Origin: Tatumella ptyseos ATCC 33301
GTDB lineage: Bacteria > Pseudomonadota > Gammaproteobacteria > Enterobacterales > Enterobacteriaceae
Reading direction: 5' to 3'
NCBI RefSeq assembly: GCF_000735525.1
Contig: NZ_JMPR01000035.1
Span: 248,001 to 312,000, forward strand
Length of the DNA stretch: 64,000 nucleotides
Below the pieces are notes generated by a model. That model did no database searches, was not told the DNA's origin, and saw only the letters and a program-made list of their open reading frames with translations. Shown one piece after another: positions 37,367-47,028 of the stretch; positions within the stretch are counted from its first letter, which is position 1, and each line of letters begins with the position of its first letter. A program made the translations under genes and the position numbers.

Positions 37367-38203
37367 TTAACGGATTTCCAGCGGGGTTTCCCGCTGTGGC
37401 GCAGGGAAGCGCCTTTCCAGTAACTGAAGATCATTGTCGGTTAACTCCCCCGTTAAGGCTGCAGCATTGATGGCGGTATGTTCAACACTGCCGGACTCAG
37501 GGATCACCAGCATATTTCCCTGCCGGATAGCCCAACGCAGCAAAATATCTGCGCTCCCCGTCTGATAATGATCCGCCAGCGCCCGCACGACCGGGTCGTC
37601 CAGTAATTCACTGCCATGCCCGCCGAGCGGCGAATACCCCATCAGGGTGACCCCGTGTTCTTCACACCACGGCAGTAAGGAATATTCGACCCCACGGGCC
37701 GCCGGGTTATAAAAAATCTGATTCACCGCACACTGATCCCCGCCCGGCGTCTGCCAGAGCTGCTGCATAGCACGGGTATCGAAGTTGGATACCCCCCAGG
37801 CCCCGATTTTTCCCTGCGCTTTAAGCCACCCGAACCCTTCGATAATCTCATCCAGCGGATGTTCCGATGACCAGTGCAACAGGTATAAATCAAGATACTC
37901 TGTCTGCAGGCGGCGCAGGGAATCCTCGCAGGCCTTCTGCATTGCACCTCGGGAGGCATTCCACGGATAAACTTTAGAGACCAGCCATGCCTGCTCGCGG
38001 ATCCCCCTGAGGGCTTCGCCTATCAGGGTTTCCGACTCACCCTCGCCGTACATTTCGGCGGTATCGATAACCCTGATCCCCTGAGATAGCCCGAAACGCA
38101 GTGCGTCGGCTTCCTGCTGACGGGCATGCCGCCCCTGCCCCAGACGCCAGCTCCCCATACCGATGGCAGGAAGCTGCTGACCGCAAAGATCCACTGTATG
38201 CAT
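37367..38203 (-). CDS. yeaE: Aldo/keto reductase (YeaE-like)
   Basis: A 278-residue aldo-keto reductase. Catalytic tetrad elements seen: Asp in VIDTAEMYGEGESE with Tyr, Lys in LVSKVYPWN and His in LYLLHWSS. Close in layout to E. coli YeaE, a methylglyoxal reductase. CGGAGGATAG precedes the ATG. It begins two bases after the transporter gene, so they form an operon. Confidence 0.87.
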   Translation of the reverse strand: MHTVDLCGQQLPAIGMGSWRLGQGRHARQQEADALRFGLSQGIRVIDTAEMYGEGESETLIGEALRGIREQAWLVSKVYPWNASRGAMQKACEDSLRRLQTEYLDLYLLHWSSEHPLDEIIEGFGWLKAQGKIGAWGVSNFDTRAMQQLWQTPGGDQCAVNQIFYNPAARGVEYSLLPWCEEHGVTLMGYSPLGGHGSELLDDPVVRALADHYQTGSADILLRWAIRQGNMLVIPESGSVEHTAINAAALTGELTDNDLQLLERRFPAPQRETPLEIR

Positions 38204-38205
38204 AA

Positions 38206-39570
38206 CTATCCTCCGGACACCGGAAGGCGTTCCGGTTGTTTTTTATTTTCCAGTAACTTCTGTTTTTTACCCAGCCACAGGCTGTTGATCAACCACAGCA
38301 AAGAGAGCGGGATTGCCAGCCAGGCGATCAGGCTGCCGCTCAGACCGACCGCATTCATTGCCGTCCAGCTCCAGGCGCCCGCCTGATCACCGGCCCGGTA
38401 AACGACGGTATCAGTGACATTTTTCGCTTTATATTTTTGCTCCCGTGAAAGCACGGTAAACAACACTTCGCGCGCCGGGCGCGCAAAGGCAAAGTTTCCT
38501 GCCCGACGGAGCACCGCAAAAATAAACAGGCCCGCCAGTGTCGGCCATACACTTAACATCAGAAATCCGGCCAGGGTGACTAACGGCAGGATAGCCAGGA
38601 CACGCCGGGTACCGTAGCGACTGAGCAGGCGTCCGGTGATCAGTAACTGGCTGAGCAATGTAAGAATATTGACAGACAGGTCACTGGCCGCAAAAAAGGT
38701 GGTACGGCTCTCATCACTTTTGAAAATCTGATGCACCAGGTCCGCCTGCCGGAAATAGACGAAGGTGGAGGTCACCGAAAACAGCAACATATACAGACAG
38801 ATATTCAGCAGATACCCGGAGCGGGCAATGGCCAATATCCCGTCAAAAATGCCGCCCTTCACCGGGCCGTCATCCGCCTGAGCCGGTACAGTATCGTGAT
38901 CTTCTGTGTCAGACAGCGGATTTTTCCGCACCTGTGTATTCAACTGACGGACACAGAAAACAGCGACTTCAAGTAACACGGCTGAGAGCAAAAAGAGTCC
39001 GCTCATATTCAGCCAGCGTACCAGCACAGTCGTCAGCAGCGAACCTATTACTGCCCCCAGCGTTGCCCCCGCCGCCATCAGCGAAAATAACCGGCTGGCG
39101 CGCTCACGGCTGAAAATATCTGCCACCAGCGACCAGAAAACCGACACGACATAGAGATTAAAGACAGAGACCCAGACAAAAAACACTCGCCCCAGCCAGC
39201 GATGATCGCCGCGGGGCAGAAAAAACATCAGCGCGGCAAAAATAAGCAGGTGAATGATAAAGAAACGGTAGACCCAGGGAATAAAACGCCGTCGCGGCAG
39301 ACGGGAAGATAACGCAGAGAACGGCAGTGTCAGCAGGATCATCACAATCAGGGTCGCCGCGAACAGCCATTGCAGATTATTCACGCCCCCGTCAATACCG
39401 AGCGTATCCCGTATCGGGCGGATAACATAATACGCCGATAACACACAGAAAATGTACAGCATACTCCAGAGCAGCAGGGAGACTTCTTCTCTGCGCACGC
39501 CTGCGGTATGCATCAGTTTACGAATTAGCGGATGGATGGCACCTGCCGACCCTTGCGGTTGATGTTGCAT
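38206..39570 (-). CDS. MFS-like carrier related to the NTP/NDP exchanger (TLC) family
   Basis: A 454-residue membrane protein with about 12 helices and the family start YIFCVLSAYYVIRPIRDTLG. The resemblance is to the Npt/TLC group, but free-living relatives are not shown to move nucleotides; substrate unknown. Paired with the aldo-keto reductase gene. AGGAG precedes the ATG. Confidence 0.78.
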   Translation of the reverse strand: MQHQPQGSAGAIHPLIRKLMHTAGVRREEVSLLLWSMLYIFCVLSAYYVIRPIRDTLGIDGGVNNLQWLFAATLIVMILLTLPFSALSSRLPRRRFIPWVYRFFIIHLLIFAALMFFLPRGDHRWLGRVFFVWVSVFNLYVVSVFWSLVADIFSRERASRLFSLMAAGATLGAVIGSLLTTVLVRWLNMSGLFLLSAVLLEVAVFCVRQLNTQVRKNPLSDTEDHDTVPAQADDGPVKGGIFDGILAIARSGYLLNICLYMLLFSVTSTFVYFRQADLVHQIFKSDESRTTFFAASDLSVNILTLLSQLLITGRLLSRYGTRRVLAILPLVTLAGFLMLSVWPTLAGLFIFAVLRRAGNFAFARPAREVLFTVLSREQKYKAKNVTDTVVYRAGDQAGAWSWTAMNAVGLSGSLIAWLAIPLSLLWLINSLWLGKKQKLLENKKQPERLPVSGG

Positions 39571-39701
39571 GCATTCTCCTGATCACAGTGAATGATGCAC
39601 TCAGCCATGCAGAAAGCATTCTCCATGACTCAATGCGCGCCTGAGTCTACAGGTATAGCGTCAAACCGGCGGAAATTCCAATTCCCGGCCGGGAAACTGG
39701 C

Positions 39702-40328
39702 TCACGGGAGTTGCGGCCGGAACAGGTCAAACCGCTGTTCGTCGCTGATCCCGTAATAGGCAGAAGGTCCGCCGGCACGCAACACCGGCTGTGCCTGACT
39801 GGTCTGATAGACTCCGTCTGTCAGTAAACGCGGATCGATATGTACCCGCACCACTTCACCAAGCACCAGCCAGCTGTCCAGTTCACGGCCATCTGCATCC
39901 TGGAGCCGGAGACATTGCGTCAGACGGCATTCGAAATGAACCGGGCTCTCCGCGACACGGCAGGCCGCAACCTCGACCGCGGGCAGCATTTTCAGCCCGG
40001 CATAGGTAAATTCATCACCGTCCGGCGGTAGCGCGGCCGAACTGGCATTCATCGCTTCGGCCAATGGCCGAGTGACCAGATTCCAGACAAATTCCCCGGT
40101 ACGACTGATATTGGCCACGCTGTCTTTCCAGCCGCTGCTGGCAAAGCCAATCACCGGTGGCGTGTAATTGAAACAGTTAAAAAAACTGTACGGTGCAAGG
40201 TTATGGTTCCCCTGCCCGTCATGGGAACTTATCCAGCCAATAGGACGCGGACCAATAATCGCATTTAATGGATCATGTGGCAGACCGTGCCCCTCCCGGG
40301 GCTGGTAGGAATAATGTTCGTTTGTCAT
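39702..40328 (-). CDS. Flavin reductase-like FMN-binding protein
   Basis: A 208-residue flavin reductase-like domain protein: PLNAIIGPRPIGWISSHD, NLAPYSFFNCFNYTPPVIGFAS, and the NLVTRPLAEAMN segment. It probably binds FMN and reduces it with NAD(P)H, or is an oxidoreductase of unknown substrate. Start 40328 follows AGGGGAAGCC. Confidence 0.85.
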   Translation of the reverse strand: MTNEHYSYQPREGHGLPHDPLNAIIGPRPIGWISSHDGQGNHNLAPYSFFNCFNYTPPVIGFASSGWKDSVANISRTGEFVWNLVTRPLAEAMNASSAALPPDGDEFTYAGLKMLPAVEVAACRVAESPVHFECRLTQCLRLQDADGRELDSWLVLGEVVRVHIDPRLLTDGVYQTSQAQPVLRAGGPSAYYGISDEQRFDLFRPQLP

Positions 40329-40399
40329 AGGCTTCCCCTGATTAACCCTGAACAGTCGGGGCAACGGAGCGCCAGAGCTTTCCGTGACCCGACCCGGAT

Positions 40400-41647
40400 T
40401 CAGGCATTCTCTGTGATTTCACTTTGTGACAGTTGCTGACGACGGCGTAACTGCGGGAACATTACCATCCACAGTCCAACCACCACCAGTGTCCCCACTC
40501 CGCCAATCACCGACGCCGGCACGGCCCCGATAGCACTGGCCAGTACGCCGGTTTCAAACTCTCCCAGCTGATTAGAGGTATTGATAAAGATTGAGTTCAC
40601 CGCATTGACCCGTCCACGCATCTCGTCCGGGGTATCCAGTTGAACCATCGCCCCGCGGATCACCATGCTGACCATATCAAAACCGCCCAGCGCCACCAAT
40701 GCCAGCAGCGACAGGACCACATTATGGGATAACGCGAAGATGACAGTCGCTACCCCGAATCCGGCGACACAACCAAACATAATCAGACCGGTATGGCGGT
40801 GGAAGCTGTTACGGCTGATCCAGATCCCGGTGATCAGTGCCCCGACAGAAGGTGCTGCACGCAGCGCTCCTAACCCCCATGCGCCTGTGTGCAGAACGTC
40901 ATGGGCAAAAATGGGCAGTAATGCGGTGACACCGCCCAGCAGTACCGCGAATAAATCCAGCGAAATGACCCCGAGAACATCTTTGCGTTTAACAATAAAA
41001 TCCAGCCCGGCGAACAGGTTACGGAGGGTCATGGGTAACGGTTTTACCGGTTCACGCTGGTATTTCAGCCGCATCATCACCAGTAACGATATCAGATAAC
41101 AGACCGCGGCCGTTCCGTAGGCCAGTGCCGGTGAGACCACATACAACAGTCCCCCTGCCATCGGCCCGGCAATCACCATCGCCTCGCGAAAGACCTGATT
41201 GGTTGCCATCCCTTTTGACAGCAACCCGGCGGGTAACAGTGCCGGTAACAGCGATGTCATCGACGGACCTTCAAATGCCCGGGCCAGTGAAAAGATAAAG
41301 ACCAGCGACAGCAATAACACGGCACTGCCGGGCATCAGAAACGACATCAGGATCAGCCCGAGGGCAGCCAGAAGTTCGACACTCTGCCCCCCGAGGATTA
41401 GCGATTTGCGGTTGTACTGATCCGCAAGATGTCCGGCAGGCAATGCCAGCAGCACTGAGGGGACAAATTGCATCAGCCCTATCATTCCCAGCATAAATGC
41501 ACTGTGCGTCATCGAATAAAGCTGCCAGCTGACGGCGAGTGAGATTATCTGAAAACTCAGGGAGGAACAGGTTTGTGCCGTCACATAGGCACGAAAACCT
41601 GTGTGATGGAAAATGCGCGATGAAGGCTCCCCGGAAGAAGAGTCCAT
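40400..41647 (-). CDS. EntS-like MFS transporter
   Basis: A 415-residue DHA3-type major-facilitator exporter in the EntS-related group: SLSFQIISLAVSWQLYSMTHS, LPAGHLADQYNRKSLILGG, and a late VNAVNSIFINTSNQLGEFE. About 12 helices. Enterobactin export is only one activity of the group; without enterobactin genes here the substrate is open. CGGAGCTTACTT precedes the ATG. Confidence 0.83.
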   Translation of the reverse strand: MDSSSGEPSSRIFHHTGFRAYVTAQTCSSLSFQIISLAVSWQLYSMTHSAFMLGMIGLMQFVPSVLLALPAGHLADQYNRKSLILGGQSVELLAALGLILMSFLMPGSAVLLLSLVFIFSLARAFEGPSMTSLLPALLPAGLLSKGMATNQVFREAMVIAGPMAGGLLYVVSPALAYGTAAVCYLISLLVMMRLKYQREPVKPLPMTLRNLFAGLDFIVKRKDVLGVISLDLFAVLLGGVTALLPIFAHDVLHTGAWGLGALRAAPSVGALITGIWISRNSFHRHTGLIMFGCVAGFGVATVIFALSHNVVLSLLALVALGGFDMVSMVIRGAMVQLDTPDEMRGRVNAVNSIFINTSNQLGEFETGVLASAIGAVPASVIGGVGTLVVVGLWMVMFPQLRRRQQLSQSEITENA

Positions 41648-41874
41648 AAGTAAGCTCCGGAAAAATAAGTGGCGTTATTATCAGCCCGCCAGCATAGCTG
41701 ATTACGCCGGGCAAGCCAATGCGGTAAACACCCGCGACCGGAGAGCCTTTCCCTCCTTAACCCCCGGCAAACACGGCTTTTTTCTGTTGTGCGGGATCCT
41801 CCCGGCGTAATGATAAATATCAACTATGCTTATCGGGTGCGTAATTAAACCCTGTTGTTGTCAAGGAGAAAGGC

Positions 41875-43344
41875 ATGAGCAATGATAATAAACCAAAAAT
41901 AACCACCACTGACGCCGGCATACCGGTCGCCAGTGACGAGCACTCACTTTCTGTCGGCCCGGATGGCCCGCTGGTTCTCCATGATCATTACCTCATCGAA
42001 CAGATGGCGAATTTCAACCGTGAAAGGATCCCGGAACGGCAACCGCACGCCAAAGGGAGCGGTGCATTTGGCCATTTTGAAGTGACTGAAGATGTCAGCC
42101 GCTTTACCCGCGCCGCCCTTTTCCAGCCGGGAGTGAAAACCGACGTATTAATGCGCTTCTCGACCGTCGCCGGTGAACGCGGCAGCCCGGATACCTGGCG
42201 TGATCCGCGCGGTTTCGCCATGAAATTTTACACTAGCGAGGGAAACTATGACCTGGTCGGGAATAACACGCCGGTTTTCTTTATTCGTGACCCGATGAAA
42301 TTCCAGCATTTTATCCGCTCCCAGAAACGCCGTGCGGATAACAACCTGCGTGATAATGATATGCAGTGGGATTTCTGGACGCTTTCCCCGGAATCTGCAC
42401 ATCAGGTTGCCTGGCTGATGGGGGATCGTGGGATCCCGAAAAGCTGGCGACACATGAACGGATACTCCAGCCACACTTATATGTGGATAAACGCTGAAGG
42501 CGAGAAGTTCTGGGTTAAATATCACTTCAAAACCGATCAGGGCGTTGAATGCCTGACTCAGGAGGAAGCGGATAAACAAGCCGGTGCAGACGGCGATTTC
42601 CACGTCCGGGATTTGTACAACGCCATTGATAACGGTGAGTTCCCGCAGTGGACGCTGTATATGCAGGTTATGCCGTTCGCTGACGCGGAAAACTATCGTT
42701 TCAACCCGTTCGACCTGACCAAAGTCTGGCCACACAGCGACTACCCGCTGATCAAAGTGGGCAAACTCACCCTGAATAAAAACCCGACAGATAACCATGC
42801 ACAGATAGAACAGGCCGCATTTGAGCCAAATAACCTGGTGCCGGGGATCGGTCTGAGCCCGGATAAAATGCTGTTGGGCCGTATTTTCGCCTACGCGGAT
42901 GCGCACCGCGCGCGTCTGGGGGTAAATTATAAGCAAATTCCGGTCAATGCCCCGCATTCGCCGGTGAACAGCTACAGTAAAGACGGCGCAATGCGAATGG
43001 ATCCGGTCAGCGACCCGGTTTACGCCCCTAACTCGAAAGGAGGCCCGAAAGCCGACGGCGATCGTTATCCGACCGACTCCTCATGGGAGACTCAGGGCGC
43101 GCTGGTACGACAGCCTTACTCATTACATGCAGAAGATGATGACTTCGGTCAGGCCAGTACACTGGTGACTCAGGTTATGGATGATGCCGCCCGTGACCGT
43201 CTGGTGAACAATGTCACCGGACACCTGTTAAACGGCGTCCGGGAGCCGGTGCTGTCCAGGGTGTTCGATTACTGGCGGAAGATCGATCAGAATATCGGTG
43301 ACCGTATTGCCAACAGTGTGGCTGCCGCTCAGCAGAAATCGTAA
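41875..43344 (+). CDS. katA: Monofunctional haem catalase
   Basis: A 489-residue small-subunit (clade 3) catalase. The active-site His is in [16 protein letters not shown] at about residue 60, the Asn in [13 protein letters not shown], and the proximal haem Tyr in [26 protein letters not shown] precedes the ATG. It removes hydrogen peroxide in the cytoplasm; the FAD oxidases and respiratory dehydrogenases encoded nearby are potential sources. Confidence 0.95.
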   Translation: MSNDNKPKITTTDAGIPVASDEHSLSVGPDGPLVLHDHYLIEQMANFNRERIPERQPHAKGSGAFGHFEVTEDVSRFTRAALFQPGVKTDVLMRFSTVAGERGSPDTWRDPRGFAMKFYTSEGNYDLVGNNTPVFFIRDPMKFQHFIRSQKRRADNNLRDNDMQWDFWTLSPESAHQVAWLMGDRGIPKSWRHMNGYSSHTYMWINAEGEKFWVKYHFKTDQGVECLTQEEADKQAGADGDFHVRDLYNAIDNGEFPQWTLYMQVMPFADAENYRFNPFDLTKVWPHSDYPLIKVGKLTLNKNPTDNHAQIEQAAFEPNNLVPGIGLSPDKMLLGRIFAYADAHRARLGVNYKQIPVNAPHSPVNSYSKDGAMRMDPVSDPVYAPNSKGGPKADGDRYPTDSSWETQGALVRQPYSLHAEDDDFGQASTLVTQVMDDAARDRLVNNVTGHLLNGVREPVLSRVFDYWRKIDQNIGDRIANSVAAAQQKS

Positions 43345-43355
43345 TATCCCGCATG

Positions 43356-43380
43356 TCCGGCGGCTATGTCGCCGGATTTT
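43356..43380. terminator. katA terminator
   Basis: Hairpin TCCGGCG / CGCCGGA with a seven-base loop, followed on the plus strand by TTTT. It ends katA and overlaps the 3' end of the convergent vsr. Confidence 0.7.
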
Positions 43381-43855
43381 CAGGAATTTCCAGCAAACGA
43401 ATGCCGAACTGATCAATTTCTGCCGAATGTTCACCGGCACAGATCCACTCTTCCAGTCGCTCTGCCAGTGCCGTCGCCGGCAATTGCGTTTTACCTTTCA
43501 TTGCACATTCCCAGATGACCAGTACCTTCCAGCCCTGACGCTGCAGTGCCTGCAGGTTTTCTTTGTCCCGTTGCAAATTACGACCGATTTTCGCCAGCCA
43601 GAAATCCGTTCGGGTGGCCGGCGGTTTAAACAGGTGACAATGATGATGGTGCCAGAAACAACCGTGAGTAAAAATGACCTTTCGCGCCGTCTCCAGGACA
43701 AAATCAGGGCGGCCCGGCAGATCTCTGGCTTGCTGCCGTACTTCCAGCCCCAGGTCTGTCAGTAACTGCTGTAACTGCTTTTCAATGCCGGTATTACAGT
43801 GACGGATAGCCCGCATGTTTTTGCTGCGGGTCTCGCGGTTATGCACATCAGCCAT
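43364..43855 (-). CDS. vsr: Very short patch repair endonuclease
   Basis: A 163-residue Vsr protein that nicks 5' of T in T:G mismatches left by deamination of 5-methylcytosine. Seen: SKNMRAIRHCNTGIEKQLQ, the catalytic Asp in LPGRPDFVLETARKVIF, and the zinc-site HGCFWHHHHCHLFKPP. Start 43855 has AGAGGAG upstream. No dcm methylase gene lies in the window beside it, although vsr usually overlaps dcm. Confidence 0.93.
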   Translation of the reverse strand: MADVHNRETRSKNMRAIRHCNTGIEKQLQQLLTDLGLEVRQQARDLPGRPDFVLETARKVIFTHGCFWHHHHCHLFKPPATRTDFWLAKIGRNLQRDKENLQALQRQGWKVLVIWECAMKGKTQLPATALAERLEEWICAGEHSAEIDQFGIRLLEIPENPAT

Positions 43856-44273
43856 CTTCACTCCTCTGTTGACGGCAAACTGCCGGTGCAGGCCGTTGAT
43901 CACAGTGAACTGTTCACGATCCCTGATGACTAACTGACATCAGCTTAAGGTTTCCTTAATACTTCCCCCGCACAATAACCGCGGTGTGCGGGCCACTGTA
44001 ATAACATTATTACCGGCCGGTCAGCGTCAATGACCGGATAAACGCGGGGTGTAAAGACGCAGAAGCTTTCCCGCAGGACAGACGTGATAGGCTGATATTC
44101 CAGTGCTTCCCGGCAGACGGAGGCTTCAGCATATCCGTACACCACACAGCAACATGGTTAATAACAACACAAGATGTGCAGGAGAGCCAGCCCCGGGCAC
44201 TGCAGGGTCGGTTTGGCAGGAGATCTCCTCCCCCCGCCCTGCCGTACCGGATTGCCTTCTGCCGGAGCCACGG
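43856..44273. other. vsr-pmrA intergenic region
   Basis: About 420 bases without a supported gene. It contains a perfect PmrA box at 43944-43960. A frame in phase with pmrA is open from 44103, but nothing marks it as coding, and the pmrA start at 44274 is clear by homology. Confidence 0.5.
43944..43960 (+). promoter_or_regulatory. PmrA box upstream of pmrAB
   Basis: CTTAAG-GTTTC-CTTAAT matches the PmrA consensus YTTAAK-N5-YTTAAK exactly, oriented towards pmrA. It lies 314 bases before the pmrA start, the place where eptA (pmrC) would normally begin. Suggests autoregulation by PmrA from a long leader. Confidence 0.7.
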
Positions 44274-44960
44274 ATGAAAATACTGATTGTCGAAGACGAT
44301 ACCTTGCTCCTTGAGGGACTGATGCAGGCCATGCAACAGGAAGGCTATACCTGTGATGGTGTCAGCAGTGCCCGGATGGCGGATAACAGTCTTAAAACCT
44401 CGCAATACAGCCTGATGATCCTCGACCTCGGATTACCGGATGAAGACGGTTTACAACTGTTGTTACGCCTGCGCCGTGAAAAAATGGCCTTGCCGGTACT
44501 GATCCTGACGGCACGCGATACCCTGAGCGACAGGATCACCGGACTTGACAGTGGTGCCGATGACTACCTGATTAAACCTTTTGCGCTGGAAGAACTGACT
44601 GCACGTATCCGTGCGCTGATCCGCAGGCACAATAACCAGAGCGATAATCGTCTGATCGTTAATGACCTGGTGCTGGATGTCACCTATCGCCAGGTATTCC
44701 GGGAAGGCAAACGCCTGGAACTGACCCCGAAGGAATACGCGTTACTGGCCCGGTTAATGATGAAGGCCGGTATGCCGGTGCATCGTGAGATCCTGTATAA
44801 CGATATTTATAGCTGGGACAGCGAGCCTGCCACCAATACCCTGGAGGTACATATCCATAACCTGCGCAAGAAGATCGGCCGGGCATCTATACGGACATTG
44901 CGCGGCTTCGGATATGTGCTGATTAAGAAAAAAAACTGTTCTGAGGAGTCACTATCCTGA
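44274..44960 (+). CDS. pmrA: Response regulator PmrA/BasR
   Basis: A 228-residue OmpR-type response regulator. Phospho-acceptor Asp51 is in [10 protein letters not shown], and the receiver Lys in [12 protein letters not shown]. The winged-helix output domain spans about 128-220 ([29 protein letters not shown]). Sequence follows E. coli BasR closely. It controls lipid A modification genes in response to iron, aluminium and low pH through PmrB. A perfect PmrA box lies upstream. It has an acidic tail that overlaps the pmrB start region. Confidence 0.92.
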   Translation: MKILIVEDDTLLLEGLMQAMQQEGYTCDGVSSARMADNSLKTSQYSLMILDLGLPDEDGLQLLLRLRREKMALPVLILTARDTLSDRITGLDSGADDYLIKPFALEELTARIRALIRRHNNQSDNRLIVNDLVLDVTYRQVFREGKRLELTPKEYALLARLMMKAGMPVHREILYNDIYSWDSEPATNTLEVHIHNLRKKIGRASIRTLRGFGYVLIKKKNCSEESLS

Positions 44961-46057
44961 ACCTGTCCCCTAAAACGACCACGTTACGTCGCCGGTTGCT
45001 GATCACCGTGGGCTCTATTCTGCTATTCTGCCAGGCCATCAGCGTGCTGTGGCTATGGCATGAAAGTAAAGAACAGATAGATCTGCTGGTAGAAGGCGTA
45101 TTGAGCCACCGTAACGAACAATGGCATGTGGATAAAGAAATCCATGAAGCACTTGCCAGTCTGGCTATTCCAAGCTTTGTGATGATTTGTCTGGCGCTGG
45201 TGCTCTGCTGGCAAGCGGTGCGGCGGGTCACCCAGCCCCTGTCTGATCTCTGCCTGCAACTGGAGAAACGCTCGGGCTTTTCTGCCGAACCCATCGAATT
45301 TCAAAGCAGGATCACCGAAATTGACGCCGTCACGCATGCGATTAATGATATGGTCGCCCGCCTGACCGATACCCTGAACCGGGAACGGTTATTTACCGCG
45401 GATGTGGCCCATGAACTACGCACCCCCCTGGCCGGGTTACGTCTCCACCTGGAACTGATGGCCCGCCAGCACCACCTGGATATGTCTTCCCTGATCCTGC
45501 GTCTGGATCAGATGACCAATAGTGTTTCTCAGTTATTACAGCTGGCGCGGATCAGCCAGTCCTTTACGGAAGGCAATTACCAGCCGGTATTATTGAGAAA
45601 AACCGTGATTTTTCCGCTACGGGACAGTCTGCTGACCATGATTAAATTGCGCCACCAGCAATTGATCCTGCCGGAGGCTGAACATGATTTTAGCGTACAG
45701 GGAGACCCGACGCTGCTGCAATTGATTGTGCGTAATCTGACAGAGAATGCTCATCGTTATAGCCCGGAACACAGCACCCTGCGCATCAGTCTGCATCCTG
45801 TGGTCACAGAAGAAGGTCGGCCGGGCATTGAACTTTCAGTGGAAGATGAAGGGCCTGGCATTGATGAAACCCGTGCCAGTGAACTGAGCCGGGCATTTGT
45901 ACGGATGGATAGCCGCTACGGTGGCAGTGGCCTTGGGCTGAGTATTGTCAGCAGGATCTGCCAGCTGCATCATGCCCGTTTTACCCTCACTAACCGGACG
46001 GATCGCCAGGGTTGCCGGGCCTCGGTCATTTATCCGCTAGCGGACGAAACCCTTTAA
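44957..46057 (+). CDS. pmrB: Sensor kinase PmrB/BasS
   Basis: A sensor histidine kinase matching E. coli BasS: two membrane helices (about 20-45 and 70-95), a short periplasmic loop with an ExxE motif (EIHE) like the iron-sensing glutamates of Salmonella PmrB, HAMP, H-box [13 protein letters not shown], and ATPase motifs [16 protein letters not shown] and GGSGLGLSI. No ATG, GTG or TTG fits the homologous N-terminus. AGGAG at 44944-44948 points to CTG at 44957 (or ATC at 44954). A TTG at 44996 is the first ordinary start but would remove the conserved cytoplasmic residues. It overlaps the pmrA stop. Confidence 0.88.
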   Translation: MNLSPKTTTLRRRLLITVGSILLFCQAISVLWLWHESKEQIDLLVEGVLSHRNEQWHVDKEIHEALASLAIPSFVMICLALVLCWQAVRRVTQPLSDLCLQLEKRSGFSAEPIEFQSRITEIDAVTHAINDMVARLTDTLNRERLFTADVAHELRTPLAGLRLHLELMARQHHLDMSSLILRLDQMTNSVSQLLQLARISQSFTEGNYQPVLLRKTVIFPLRDSLLTMIKLRHQQLILPEAEHDFSVQGDPTLLQLIVRNLTENAHRYSPEHSTLRISLHPVVTEEGRPGIELSVEDEGPGIDETRASELSRAFVRMDSRYGGSGLGLSIVSRICQLHHARFTLTNRTDRQGCRASVIYPLADETL

Positions 46058-46158
46058 AAACTGGTAAACCAGACCAGCAGAAAAATCACAACTGTACTCA
46101 GACTGAGTAAAGCAGCACTGAGTTCACTTCCGGAAAAGGTCGCTTTATTCTCCATCAT
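46054..46158 (-). CDS. 34-residue membrane peptide, PmrR-like candidate
   Basis: A small ORF, too short for usual gene lists. It starts with two ATGs behind GGAGAG. The first 15 residues are polar (MMENKATFSGSELSA); the rest is one hydrophobic segment ending LLVWFTSF. Salmonella PmrR, a PmrA-activated small membrane inhibitor of LpxT, has a similar build: one helix and a C-terminal tail with WFATY. A perfect PmrA box lies 44 bases upstream. It is convergent with pmrB and overlaps its stop codon by three bases. Identification as PmrR is inference; other PmrA-controlled small proteins remain possible. Confidence 0.6.
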   Translation of the reverse strand: MMENKATFSGSELSAALLSLSTVVIFLLVWFTSF

Positions 46159-46201
46159 TACTCTCCTGTCAGGGGGTGTCAGCAGAGTATTTCAGGTAAT
46201 G

Positions 46202-46218
46202 ATTAAATTAATATTAAG
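46202..46218 (-). promoter_or_regulatory. PmrA box upstream of the small membrane ORF
   Basis: On the minus strand CTTAAT-ATTAA-TTTAAT fits YTTAAK-N5-YTTAAK exactly. A TACTCT -10-like hexamer follows 12 bases downstream, so the box would overlap the -35 region, as at known PmrA-activated promoters. Confidence 0.7.
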
Positions 46219-46278
46219 CCGGTGAGAAAATCACCGGCGACGATCCTGCCTGCTGCAAAATAAAAGCATACGATACGG

Positions 46279-47028
46279 TCAGGCCTGAGGAACGCTGAAT
46301 TCTGCTTTCGCTTTTTGTAACTGAGCCGTGAACTCCTGCGAGGTGTGCAGCGTTGCCACGACCGCGGACCCCACCAGCCGTGCCGCATCCACATCACTTT
46401 GCCAGTGATAGCCGCAAATCACCCGGCTTTGACCGAGTTCATATCCCCGTTTCAGGATCTCATTCTGTCGCGCAGGATTAACTTCGGCCAGTACCAGAGC
46501 CGTGGCCCAGCCAATGGCGGTGTGTCCGGAAGGATAAGAACCATTAGAGGAAAGTTCTGCTTGCTGGCGGGTGTTACAGGTAGCCACCTTATAAAAAGCA
46601 AACGGGCGAATACGCATATAGTGTTGCTTTGCCGATCGGGTGGCCAGATCACCGGCATCTTCGATCATATTAGTCAGTAGCTTGTAGAGTTGCGGGGTGG
46701 TTGCGGCACTGATCTCGTGGCCAAATGCCCCGGAGAACGCACTGGCTACCCCGCCACTGCTGAGATTTGCATCGTCGGCCGCCAGTTTACCGCGGGGGGT
46801 GTCGCGTAATAGCCGGCCCTGTTCATACATCGCCTGATCGTTGAGAAAAGTAAGACTGCCAGGCGCAGGCGGAGGGGGCAGTAAGGCCAGACTATCAATG
46901 GCCTGGCTGTTAGTCAGATAGTAGAGCTCAGGCCGGGTGGTCGCATCATTACCGGCGGGGATGGCGGCATATCCGGTCCCGCTCAACAGCCATGCAGAGA
47001 TCATAAATACTGACAGTTTTTTGACCAT
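46279..47028 (-). CDS. Class A non-specific acid phosphatase (PhoN/PhoC type)
   Basis: A 249-residue periplasmic PAP2-superfamily phosphatase. Signal peptide about residues 1-22 (LLSGTGYAA). The full three-part signature is present: K-x6-RP in [14 protein letters not shown], and SR-x5-H-x3-D in [12 protein letters not shown]. It hydrolyses organic phosphomonoesters in the periplasm. Start 47028 follows AGGA; an ATG nine bases upstream is possible. Confidence 0.92.
   Translation of the reverse strand: MVKKLSVFMISAWLLSGTGYAAIPAGNDATTRPELYYLTNSQAIDSLALLPPPPAPGSLTFLNDQAMYEQGRLLRDTPRGKLAADDANLSSGGVASAFSGAFGHEISAATTPQLYKLLTNMIEDAGDLATRSAKQHYMRIRPFAFYKVATCNTRQQAELSSNGSYPSGHTAIGWATALVLAEVNPARQNEILKRGYELGQSRVICGYHWQSDVDAARLVGSAVVATLHTSQEFTAQLQKAKAEFSVPQA

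Noticed and set aside
43961-44273. A second small peptide gene between the PmrA box and pmrA
   Set aside because: ATG at about 44030 gives only three codons; the later ATG is merely in frame with pmrA and has no coding features.
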